NCBI RefSeq assembly: GCF_000002595.2
Contig: NC_057009.1
Location: forward strand, 7,746,783-7,810,782
Reading direction: 5' to 3'
Length of the DNA: 64,000 nt
Origin: Chlamydomonas reinhardtii
Taxonomy: Eukaryota > Chlorophyta > Chlorophyceae > Chlamydomonadales > Chlamydomonadaceae
In this document: piece after piece, positions 52,546 through 62,900 of the stretch
Position numbering within the stretch: the first letter of the stretch is position 1
Layout: every line of letters begins with the position of its first letter
Notes under the pieces: model-generated
What the model was told of the DNA's origin: nothing
The model's input: the letters and a program-made list of their open reading frames with translations, nothing else
Database searches by the model: none
Made by a program: the position numbers and the translations under genes

Positions 52546-54125
52546 CGCTGATGGAACAGGCATGGGCCAAGAAAGCGAGGTCCCTGGAGTGTCTGAAACC
52601 CCCCATATTTAAGCAAAATGGCAAGCAAGCAGGCGATAGGGCGCACAAGCATGTTGAACGCGCTGCAACGGCACCGACGCCAGTAGCTAGGAGGTTGCTG
52701 GTAGGTTTGTGCTGGCGCGCATTCCTCACGCTCCGGGCGCCCGGCCAGGCAACAGCATGACCACGCAGACAATGCGACGCCACGAATGCAAGAGCCGGAG
52801 TCGCATCGCACCTGCAGGCAGGCGTCCAGCGTCCACGGATGAGCGCCCGAGAATGAGGAGAGCGTAATGCAAAAACAGCGTGCAGCAAAGACAGTGGCCG
52901 GGCGACAATGTGGCAAGCAAGGGCAAAAACAGGGCGTAGCAAGGCAGAAGAGGGGGCCCGACAGTACGAAATGGCGGGCGAGTCGAATGCAGTGCAACAC
53001 GCCAACAACACAACCGGAGGTGAGGAAGCGTAACTGAAGGGGAGGTATGGTTGCTGAAGCTTCGGAAGGGACCTAAGGCCGCGCCCTATGGTCGGAAGTC
53101 GAATCGCCACAAGTTTCCGTGGCGAGTGTTTGCTGGCAAGCTGTGACTGCAAAATATCTGTGTGTGAATTGGCTGGAAAAAGGGCGGCGCTGGACAAAGA
53201 TGAGTTTCAGTGGGAGGCGGTCGGAAGGCGGGCTGGGGAAGCTGGCTAGGGGCGACAGACTGGGAAGAGAGAACTGAGGCACGGGCCAGGGACAAGGGAA
53301 GCTGGCAGCTGACGGAACAGGCAAGAAGTGCTCGCAGCTGCATGCGCAAGGGGAGAGAGGCTGTGGCAAGTGGTGGTTGGGGCTAGTGGTGGGCAGCGGC
53401 TGCTGGAGGGACCCGGGCTCACGAAGAGCTCCCCGGTGGCAGAGACACCGGAGATTAAAACACGGACAGCCGCGAAGCCTCGGCAGGCCTGTGGCGCGCG
53501 CGACCGTCAGGCACGCAGGGACATACAGACGTATAAAAGTTTTCGCCGTATGCACACGCCTGAGGGTGCCCAAAGATCGGTTGTTACCCTTCCAACGTTG
53601 GTGTGGGGACCGGACGCTGGGATAAGGTGCGCAGCACGGCAACCACTGGCTGGTCTCAAGATACCGTTGAGTGCGTGTGAGAGGGCAAGAGCGCTGCTCA
53701 CGAGTAGGGGTGCGGAAGCGTTATGCGGAAGGTATAATCGAGATGCGGATGCGTCAGCTGGATAGCTGTAACGGGGAGGGGCCAAGCACGTCTTCCACCG
53801 AAGCGTGTCAACCACTGACACGGGCCACACGAACCCTAGCCTTCAGGGAGTAAGAGGGAAACGAGGGAAGCGGAGGGAGAAAAGGCCCGAGCCTGCAGGG
53901 GCAGGGAGCCTGTACGGAGCCAAAGGGAGAGGGGCCTCGCGCTGCCGCTGGGGGACTTAGGCGCTCAGGAGGCACGGCGCGCTCGGCGCAGAGGGAGAGA
54001 CACGAGGGGACGAGTCAAGCCTCACTCGCGTGTTACAGATTGCTAGGGCTCAGGGCGTTCAGCCTTCACTGAGCTTTCAGGGGGCACTTGCACTGGATTG
54101 TATGCAGTTGCCGTGTTTGTCCTGG
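52546..54125. other. 1.6-kb insert of unknown nature in block B
   Basis: Absent from block A. It is purine-rich on the plus strand (many GGGAG, GGAAG and GAGGAA words) over about 53030-54000, with no frame that looks like protein and no terminal repeats that I can see. It separates two copies of the same Fanzor-tail flank, so it may have arrived with a tandem duplication of that flank. Confidence 0.5.
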
Positions 54126-54391
54126 TATGACAAGTGTTCCCCGGTCACGGGAAAAGGGGCTGAGCCCCTCCACAGTCTGAGGCCGAACAACCTCATCGCC
54201 CGGACATAGCCGGGGTCGGTTTCCACAGGCACATAGCCAAACTGGGTGCCTAGCAATCACGATGCCACAGCAGAGCCAACCGCAGCCAGACGTAGCACAG
54301 TTGTCAACAGCCGCACTACTTGTCATGCCGCAACGCATGCCCCCTGCCAGCCCCACCGAGGACTGCTACCTAGACACCGCCAGCCGGCTCC

Positions 54392-54511
54392 TCAGCCTGC
54401 GCGCTTGCGCCGCTTCTTGGGTGGCGCTGCGCTCTCCTCCTCCACGTGGCCTTTCCCGCCCCCTCCGCTACCAAGATGCGCGCACGCGCCGCCGCCGCTG
54501 CCGCTGCCGCC

Positions 54512-54543
<32 letters not shown>

Positions 54544-54567
54544 CGCCGCCGCCGCTGCCGCTGCCGC

Positions 54568-54611
<44 letters not shown>

Positions 54612-54706
54612 GGCTGTAGTGATGCAGGTCGCTTGTGCCCCAGCAGCATTTCCACCAGCGCGTGCCGGATGTTGGTTGCGGAGTTGACGTCCCGCCCCTG
54701 CATTGA
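54392..54706 (-). pseudogene. Fanzor C-terminal exon remnant 3
   Basis: Reads GRDVNSATNIRHALVEMLLG after a CAG acceptor, then HKRPASLQP, a long Gly/Ser tract from a GCC-rich array (54490-54610) and the nuclear-signal-like end PPKKRRKRAG. It is more complete at its end than remnant 1. No upstream Fanzor exons are found nearby. Confidence 0.7.
54490..54610. repeat. (GCC)n / GCCGCTGCC array
   Basis: Trinucleotide-based array encoding Gly/Ser on the minus strand within Fanzor remnant 3. The equivalent stretch in remnant 1 (37254-37282) is far shorter. Confidence 0.95.
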
Positions 54707-54821
54707 AGCGTGAGCGAGGACAGAGTTGATTACTACACGCCGGCCCATCCCGACCTGGTGTCATGTCTTTTGCCTCCTATGCCTCTGAGGAGCCTAGTTA
54801 TATATATAGATACGCAACTTA

Positions 54822-55388
54822 GCCCCTGAGCCCAGCTATCCAAGCTCTGAACGTAGCCGGAGTACTTAGCGCTTCGCTTCGTTATGTTGGTCGTGGTGGG
54901 TGGGGCGTGGGTGGAGCGAGGTCGGCGTCGCTATCACGCTGAGGTTGGGGGGGGGTGGGGGTGGGGGTGGGAGACGTCGCCGAGCTGGCACTCCCGCCAA
55001 AGTCCCATAAGTTCGCACCTCGCAGCTGTGTATCTTTGCGATAGACGATATGCATGGATACGGCTTCTCGTCATCTTCGTGATCTCGGCCGGCCGGCCGA
55101 GATGGCTTCCCATTTTCATGCTTTAGTGCTTTCTGGCAGCCGTATCTGTGCTGTTAGATACTTGCGATGCAAGTTATCGCTATGCACGCGCATTCTCGCG
55201 CCTGACAATGAAGCGCAGATACATGCCTCGTTCATACGCTGCACTCGCTCTCGCGCCCTGGGACCAAGATCACGTATAGAGAGAGCTATGATCATTCGGT
55301 GATGTCAATGCGTTGGGCCGAAATCGCGCTGTCCGCGACGACGCATAGGATGCGTCACACTTTCCAGAGGACCCGTAGATAGCTGTGC
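54822..55388. other. Insert of unknown nature in block B
   Basis: Absent at the corresponding site in block A (between ATAGATACGCAAC and CAGCCTGTATATG, about 37490). It contains a G-run at about 54948-54970, the palindrome GGCCGGCCGGCC (about 55090), and no convincing ORF. No clear terminal repeats were seen. Confidence 0.5.
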
Positions 55389-56654
55389 TAACCAGCCAGT
55401 ATATGCTTGAGTGTCGAGCCTGCTTCATGACACCGGTGGGCATGAGCATGAGCATTTACATGGCGTCGTAGTCCATGCGGCCCCACTAACTCCTTTGAGT
55501 CCGGAGGCGCCTAAAGGCAAAGACAAAAGAGGTCAATCAATCGCCCCGCAGTAAGCTGGCGCGCAGACTCTGTACCGAGTACAGGAACGCGGCCAGTTTT
55601 CTGACTTCTGTGCTAAGCATAACGCTCTTCATATTATTGCCAGATATACCATAAGCTACCCTCAGCTCGGCGTAAGCTTCGCATTCAAGCAGCGCGTGCT
55701 TCTCGTCCTCGACACACTCGCCACGGCATACCCGACACCACCGTTGCGCCCGCAGGCGACGCACTCCATTGCGCACTGGCCTATTAGCTTCCACATCCCA
55801 ACATCCTAGCCTAAACCTGATGAGTGCACTAACGTGCTTATACGCCACAAAATCCTTCATATGTGCAAGTTTGCCGCCGTCAACCAGGGCGTCCGTGCGG
55901 GGGAGCCCCATCCATTATTGCAAGTAACGGCACATTTTCACACCTGGTGTGTGGTGGGACAGTGGCAAGGCAGGTTGGTAAAGTCACCTGGTGCGCCTGG
56001 CCTTCTGCGGCCCTCTGTTTCCGGGAAGGAGCGCGGGTTTTCCTCCAAGCTTTCGGCTCGCCACTCGACTGTCAGCTGCCCTACAAAATTATCCAGCAGA
56101 TCAGCACGCGTCCGCCCCTGCAAGCGGCAGCAGTCTCCACGACACTCGGACTCCGTTTGGCGTGCCGAATGCGGAGCAGCGTGGAGCGCGCACCGGTGTC
56201 TCGTCTCGAAGGTAACAAGTAACCGCATTGCCGCTGACACTAACTTCTTTCGTGATGTTTATTGCTAGCCTGGAGCTCGCGACGGCGTCTTGCATTCGCA
56301 TTCACTCGCAAGCACTTCGTTAGCTCTGTGCGCATGATCCAGGCTTGCACACCCTGGGCCCCATCTGGGCACCGCGTGAGCCAATCGTAGCCTAGTGCCT
56401 TGCAGACACCGTAAACCTTGCTAACCCAGCATCCTCGCATGAAACCTCCTGATGCTGCGCTCTCGACAGCATCCTCAAGGAAAGTGTGCGCAAGTGATGC
56501 ACGATGGCGCAGTATGCGGTTCCAGAAACCAAACGTCAAACGTGCCCAGTGCAGGTGCAAGGGGTGTGTACTGAACTCAGCATAGAGCAGGCGGTAGGTG
56601 GGCCTGCTGGCCCCTGCCGCCCTTGCCAGGAACATGGATTGCACTGTGACCATC

Positions 56655-56745
56655 GGGTCCGTGAGTGCTTTTTGGGCTGAGCCCCCTGAGCGAAGCGATC
56701 CAGTGGGGGCGAAGCCCCCCAGGATTGCCCCTGTCCTCGGTGGTT
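56655..56745. mobile_element. Solitary hairpin repeat inserted in the LINE
   Basis: About 90 bases with GGGCTGAGCCCC, GGGGGCGAAGCCCCCC and CCAGGATTGCCCCTGTC, the same module as the Fanzor left end. The LINE protein reads on either side of it (ALYALFEGTGYGG, then VTVQSMFLARAAG), so it is a later insertion. Confidence 0.7.
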
Positions 56746-56898
56746 CCGTACCCTCCGTAGCCGGTGCCCTCGAACAGCGCGTATAGCGCGTCGGGGCCCC
56801 AGATTTCAGCACCATACGAAAGCACAGTCCTAACTTGCACCTCAAAACATGCGTGCATGATGCCCCTCCCCTTGCCCCACACGTGCAGCCGCGCTCAT

Positions 56899-57630
56899 TC
56901 ACTCGCTGTCGCTGTCGCACAGGTCCATCACCAGCTCCTTGGTGCTGACAGTCACACCTGTCTTGCAGTGCTTGCACCTCACCCTCACACCGCGTTGCTT
57001 TGCCATCTGAGGCGCCCTGTCAATCACCAGGACCTGGCCGCACTTTTTGTGCACGACCTGGCCCGACCATCGGCGTGGGTTGACCTGCTTCAGGCGGGCG
57101 CGGCCGCCCGCCGCCGCGCCCTCCAACCGGCCCGCCAGCTGCGCCTCCGTCTCGTTGCCGCCGCCGAACCGGGCCGCCAGCTGCGCCTCCGTCTCGTTGC
57201 CGCCGCCGAACCGGCCCGCCAGCTGCGCCTCCGTCTCGTTGCCGCCGCCGAACACGGCCGCCGCCCGGCCCGCCAGCTGCGCCTCCGTCTCGTTGCCGCT
57301 GCCGAACCCGGCCGCCGCCTGGCCCGCCAGCTGCGCCTCCGTCTCGTTGCCGCCGCCGAACCGTGTATCAGTGCCCCGCTGTTTGTCAGGGAACGTGGGC
57401 ACTGGAACACGGGCACCAGGCGCCGCACTCGTGCAGCTGAGGGCAGCTAGGCTGAGCCCTGCACTGGCGGCGAGGCGTTGGCAGAAGGTAGCGCCGCTCG
57501 AGGCAGGGCCTAACTGCCAGACACGACAGGGTCTCGTCCTGACACAGACAAAAATCAAGTCACACGTCGGCCCATGCAGTGTGTAGCATGCAACCCAATA
57601 TGACCCAGACGCTCCAACCTCATTAAGCAA
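56899..57630 (-). CDS. Unknown 243-residue ORF with five NETEAQLAGR repeats
   Basis: Lies in DNA that interrupts the LINE (about 56885-57640). The middle of the protein has five tandem 14- to 18-residue repeats of the type FGGGNETEAQLAGR, from a roughly 42-bp minisatellite (57105-57362). The conserved-looking end is basic and Cys-containing (VVHKKCGQVLVIDRAPQMAK, then VRCKHCKTGVTVS), possibly a small zinc-binding or nucleic-acid-binding domain, and finishes MDLCDSDSE. I do not recognise the family and see no transposase signature. Confidence 0.4.
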   Translation of the reverse strand: MLNEVGASGSYWVACYTLHGPTCDLIFVCVRTRPCRVWQLGPASSGATFCQRLAASAGLSLAALSCTSAAPGARVPVPTFPDKQRGTDTRFGGGNETEAQLAGQAAAGFGSGNETEAQLAGRAAAVFGGGNETEAQLAGRFGGGNETEAQLAARFGGGNETEAQLAGRLEGAAAGGRARLKQVNPRRWSGQVVHKKCGQVLVIDRAPQMAKQRGVRVRCKHCKTGVTVSTKELVMDLCDSDSE

Positions 57631-58284
57631 GACACTAGCCTGTGTGTTCTTTAGTTTTATATGCTAAGCAACCTCGCTTGTCAAGGGCAGCCAATAGCGC
57701 AAAAGCCGCTCGCTTGCCCGCTGTAATGAGCTCTTGGTAGCACGAATCAAACGATGCTGCTGGGCCGTAGTGCAGGCCCAGGTAACGCGCACGCTCCTTG
57801 ATAGGTGTGCGGACCATATCTGGGCCGTCGCTGAGTGCACACGCCTGTGCCATCCCAGTTTGTTGCTGGTGGCGCAGGGGGGCAAAGACTAGCGTTTCAC
57901 ACTTGGCTATGTTTACTCGCATGCCGAAAGCGATGCAAAACTCATACAAACGATTCAGTAGGAATTGCATGCGATGTACAGTCAGTGCGCACAGTGTAAG
58001 GTCGTCCGCATACAGCAGGCAGGCCACTCGCCTACCCCCAATGACTGGTGCAGCGCTTGCATGCGTCTCACGCTCTTCCGGTGGGCAGTGCTGCAGCTAC
58101 CTTGCCCATCTTCCGATGAATCCTATTGGTCTCACCGAGACGCTAGAATTTGCGGATCCTGACCCGATTGACCGTCAGAGATCAGACTTACCCGCACTTC
58201 TTGACGCGCCAGAAGCAGGGCACCACCAGAGCAGTAGAGTCTCTGGTCGGGCCCGAACTTTACTCTCAGTGAGAAGCTAGATAT

Positions 58285-58940
58285 TGTTAATTATTTCAGC
58301 GATCGATTGATTGATGGTATCGCTCATATTCATGTCACAATGAACTACTGCAGTTTCTGTCGAGTTTCTGTCGAGTTCCATTCGAGTTTTGGCTGAATTT
58401 CCCTCGAAATTCCGCCGAGTTTCCCGCGCCCCGCCCGCGCGTGCACACCAGCGACTCTCATGCACTCCAGCGAGTCCCACCCTGCTGGTGCCCAACCGTC
58501 AACCGTTTGAAACCGTGTGGCCCCAGAGGCAGCTCATGGAAACCTGGTCAGCCCCATTATTCGTCTCTCTGAGTTTACACGCAGCTCACACACACGGCTT
58601 CCCCAACGGCCTCTCGCACGACTATGCACTCCCACTCGCGCAACGCGCCAACCGCCAGCCTCTGCCGTGCTCCACCGTGCTCAGACGCAGCTTCCCACAC
58701 GCATGCGCGCTCAACTGCCAGCTCCCACTCGCGCGCCTGCCGACTAGCGCCAACTGCCCGTGTGCGTCACCACAGTCAGGTAGCTTCCAAGCCAGGCCGC
58801 CGTACAACTACCCGCTCACACTCACGCAGCTGCTGACTGCCACGCTACCTCCTGTACGGCTGAGGGGGGTTGGGGTGCCGTACACGAGTTAGTTGGGGGT
58901 TAGTTGGAGCTGTCCCAGGATGAAGGTTTATCTATTTTTT
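58285..58940 (+). repeat. Fossil LTR-like repeat, plus orientation (copy B)
   Basis: Counterpart of 37740-38388 in block B, very similar along its length, ending in the same T-run. The duplication ends here. A fossil piece with no coding content. Confidence 0.65.
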
Positions 58941-59972
58941 AAGGTGGCCCCGGGATCAGCCCTTTTCCTGCCATAAGGCAGCCACCTCCTTGTTAGCGTC
59001 AACTCTCAAGCTGCTATGTACTTACTACTCGGCACACACAGTATGGCGTGCCCTAGCACATGGTCTTGTCTCCTCACACTCCAGCAATGCCCCGGACTCC
59101 AGAGCAAGCCTGGGTTGTGCTCCAGTGCTCGTCCAGTGCGTGCAGCGGCAGGGCGGGCGTGGGTGCGGGCAGGGGCAGAGTTGGGGGTAGGACACTGGGA
59201 CTGGTGGGGGTTTGTGGGACCTGGGTGCCGGCACACTGTCGAAACACTATGCGCTGAGTTGCTTGACTTCCGACCAGGAGACTTTGCAGCCAAACCTGGT
59301 GCTGGTTTCTGATCAGGGGGTGGGCCCCGTGCCTTCTCACCTTTTGTGAATCCAGGCACCATTCGGCGTGCTTGCATGCGGGGGGGGGGTGTCCTCTCCT
59401 GTAACATTGCAATCATGGTAAGAAACTGTTGTTGGTCACTTGGTCGGGCCGTGTCGTACTGTCGCTTCCACACATATTTAACTTCCTGCAGATTATTCTC
59501 CATCCGCTCTGCCCTAGGCTCCGGCTCACCCAGAGCCTAGGGTCATCCGTGCGGTTCTACCGGACATGGCATTTCATTCCCGTCAACTGGCAAGGCACGT
59601 CCATGTGCTCCCGTGTGACACGTCACAGACCTGCTGGCAGCCCTGCAGCTCGTGGGGCCCCGCTGTACCCCGACACTACCGTACATCACATGTAACCTTC
59701 AAGACGACGTGCACGCGCCGTGGTCGGACGGCATAGGCCCGTCCATTGCACAACGTCAAAAGCGTTCCAGTCCGATGATGTGCATTTCGGCGATGCATTT
59801 GTTAGGCTGCCCAACCTACTGAACACTGCAGCATGCCCAGATATCCCAAAGTTCCAAACTGAGAACCACACCTCTCGTACATGCAGCCGCACACGCTGCT
59901 CTTCCGCCGTCGCCCAACACCACCGACACACTCTCCTGGTACCAGCCCGTACAAATACGCCCAGGGCGCCAC
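58941..59972. other. Spacer before the VHS-GAT gene, no firm gene
   Basis: Starts with a GGATCAGCCCTTTTCCTGCC fragment related to 36825 and 52108. A minus-strand frame at 59006-59503 begins with an ordered-looking stretch (MENNLQEVKYVWKRQYDTAR, FLTMIAMLQERTPPPRMQAR) but soon becomes low complexity; I cannot place it. The right-hand part is likely the 3' UTR of the VHS-GAT gene. Confidence 0.45.
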
Positions 59973-62900
59973 TCAGTGCCCGAAGTTTACCCACGAGCCC
60001 GCGCCCGCACCCGCGCCGCCAGGCGCTGCAGCGGCGGGCGCCGCCGCCGGCGTCGGCTGCGGCGCCACCGCAGCCATGGGCACGGGCGCGCCACCGCCGC
60101 CGCCAGATGCCTTGAGGCTCGTGGCTGCGGCGAGCTCATCGAAGGCATTCATGATGTCACCCGCGGGAGCGGGCGCCGGTGCTGGCGGCTGCGGCGGCAC
60201 GGTCATGTTGAGCTGCAGAGAGCCCATGGCGGCCGCCGGCGGCGCGGCGGCCGGAGCCGCCGACGGAGCAGGCGGCGGCGCCGAGCCGTAGCCGCCGACG
60301 GGGCCGACGAAGGTGGCGAAGGGGTTGTTGCTCACGGCCGCGGGCGCGGTGGTAGGCATGGGCGGGAACACGGAGGCGGGAATCGGGGCCGAAACGCCAA
60401 AGGGTGCACCGTAGGCGTTTCCGTAGGGCGCCGGCGCGGGGGCCGCGGGCGCAGCTGCTGCGCCTCCCGACTGTTGCCGCGCGAGCGTTGCCTCCAGTTC
60501 CGCGATGCGCGCCTTGGCCTGCACAGTACAAGACCGCGGGCGCTGCTGAGTACGACCTGGCCTGTGAAACCCGCGTTCCGCACTCCAACAAGCCGCTGAC
60601 TTTCCACACCACCACAGCTCCCTCGCCCTCGCCCCCGCTCCATCCCCTGCCCCCGCGCCCTCCTCCCCATCGCTCCCGCTCCTCCCCACTTACCCCTCCT
60701 CCCCGTGCCTCCGCCCCCTCCCCCATCTGCCTCCTTTTTCCCGCTACCCACTCGCTCCGCCCCGCGCCTCCTGCTCCCCGCGCCTGCACCTCCCACCTGC
60801 GCCAGCTCGCCCCTGTGGAAAGCCTCCTGCGCCTCCATTGCGGTGACATGCACCTTGCGCTGTTTGTCCAGATCGGCGGACAGAGCCAGCACCTGTGGGG
60901 TGGCAGAGGGCAGCGTGCGGGGACAGGGGAGAGGGGGGGAGGACGGACTGATGAGGGCAAGGCGTGGTGTGGGGAGCGTAGCAGGTAAGGGTGCAAAGTG
61001 CTTTAGTGACATAGACAGCCCGTGTGGCGCGCTGATGTTGGTGTTGATTGCCCGCACAACACATCCGTGTTTAAAAAATCGGAACGAAAGCCCGCCACAA
61101 CACATGCGTAGGGTGGTGGCATACTGGGTTGACAGTGCAAGAAGCGCACTGCCCCATCCAGCCTTCTCATGTGCTTCATTCCATGACAAACACGTTCATC
61201 CGTCGGACAAACCCCTTGTTAACATCCCAGTCGCACCTGCGCCCGCAGCCCCTCCATGTCTGAGGCCGGAACCACCGGGGTGCTCGGCGGCAACGTCACG
61301 GCGCCCGCCGACGGCCCCGCAGCGGCAGCGCTGAACGCATCAAACACCGCCGCCGCTGAAGCGGCCGCGGCCGGCGCGGCGTAGCCCGACGGCCCAGCAC
61401 CTGTGCCGTTTGCAAAGGCCGGCCGAGGCGGCGGCTGCGGCGTGGGCGTGGGGTTGATGATCTCGTCGCCCAGCAGGAGATCCAGAGGCGTTGGCGCGGG
61501 CTTGGGCGGCGGAGGCGGAGGTGCCGCCGCCGGAGCCGCGGCGGCGGCAGCTCCAGCGGGCGAGCTCGCGCCAGGCGCCGCGTCCTCTGCAGACGCGGCG
61601 AAACACACACGCACACACACACACACACAAACAGCGCATACTAGCTCTGATGATGATGTGCTTCGACATTTGCTTAACGCAAGCGTACCTCCTCCCCCCA
61701 GCCCCTCCCGGCCCTCCCTCTCCCTCTCCCCCTCTCTCTGCTTCGCTCTCCTCACCCGGCGCCAGCTCCTGGTTGGACAGGCGCTTCCACTGCTCCAGCG
61801 CCGCCACGGCCGAGTCGTTGGTGGAGAACAGGCGCGCCATGAGGCCCTCGTCGCCGCCGTCGGAGTGGCCCACCAGGTTCTGTGCGGCCGCGGCGAGGGG
61901 GAAGGAGGCGAGGAGCGGCGAGGGACCGGGATGGAGCAGGAAGAACGGGGGGAGAGAGAGTTCGCCATGCACGGACATGCCGGTGATGTTTGCCGTACCC
62001 AGACTCTCCAGCGACTACGCCTCTTTCCTCTCCACTGGCCCGGACCATCCACGGGGCCGCCTGTTCCCGCATCCTCCTACCCAAAGCGCCGTGCTTCCGG
62101 CTCCTGCCGCTCAGCCGGCCTTTTGCCTCAGCTGAGATTGTCACAAAATACCGTACACGTAATCCCACAACCACCACGCCCCCAGTTACCCCGCCTGTCC
62201 CTGCCTACCTCGATCTGGACCTGCAGGCTGCTGCAGCGGTCGGCGGTGCGCTGCCCGCGCTCCAGCGCCCCACTGAGCGCGGCGAAGGGCGCGCGCTGCG
62301 CCTTGTAGTCAGCCAGGGCGGCCTCGAAGGCCCGGATGGCGCCGCGCAGCTGCTCCACCTCGCTGCTCAGCTGGTCAAGCTGTGTGCAGCGAAACAACGA
62401 CGTGTCAACAAGAAGGAAGAAAGGAGCGTGTGGGATACACCGGGGGTGGAAACTTGTGGGCATGCAGCATGCGGCATGGTTGGAAAGGGAACGGCGAAGA
62501 GCAAATCGGGCGGCGTGTGGTGCCCCGTGTTCAGGATTCAGACCCAGCCGGCACCCACCTTATTCGAAACGTCTGCGGGGCTGGCGTTGCGGCCAAACGA
62601 CGGCTGGGGTGCCGGCGGGTAGGGCGCCGGCACGGCCGCGGCGCCATAGGGTGCGCCGTAGGGCGGGTAGCCCACCGGGGTCCCCGCGGTGGGGTAGCCT
62701 GTGGGGCCAGCAGCAAGCGTGCGCGCGTAAACTCCCCCCCCCCCCCCGCAACCCGCGATCCACACCCGCGTTCGGGTACACAAGTACTGGACGAGCGCTC
62801 CGGCTGCAACCGCTACACACCCCGTCCGCTGCCGTTGTCCCCGGTCTCCCTACAGCTGCAACGTGCAGCACGCGCACCTGAGGGTGGCGGGGGACCGGGC

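Larger units (their letters stand above)
55443..58077 (-). mobile_element. LINE with reverse transcriptase fragment, 10-bp target duplication
   Basis: Flanked by CCGGTGGGCA at 55433-55442 and 58078-58087; block A has the empty site. Minus-strand pieces in order: an RT core with the catalytic motif YADDLTLCA (57635-58027), the end of RT plus the post-RT region (QVRTVLSYGAEIWGPDALYA, then RLTFGFWNRILRHRASLAHT, about 56880-56280), and a CCHC-type finger CRVCRGECVEDEKHALLECE (55537-55911). The frame is not continuous across the whole element, and other DNA is inserted at about 56655-56745 and 56885-57640. The 3' end has tandem ATGCTC units (55443-55456). The family differs from the LINE at 49240. 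Confidence 0.82.
44743..58940 (+). repeat. Segmental duplication, block B (expanded by insertions)
   Basis: Collinear with 31601-38388. Extra DNA relative to block A is the LINE at 49240-51419, a second Fanzor remnant plus unknown DNA at about 52545-54125 with its repeated flank, an insert at about 54822-55388, and the LINE composite at 55443-58077. Removing these leaves a length close to block A. Confidence 0.88.

Noticed and set aside
53073-53642. 189-residue minus-strand ORF in the unknown insert
   Set aside because: Its composition follows the purine/pyrimidine skew of the DNA, with no motif or repeat conservation to support it.
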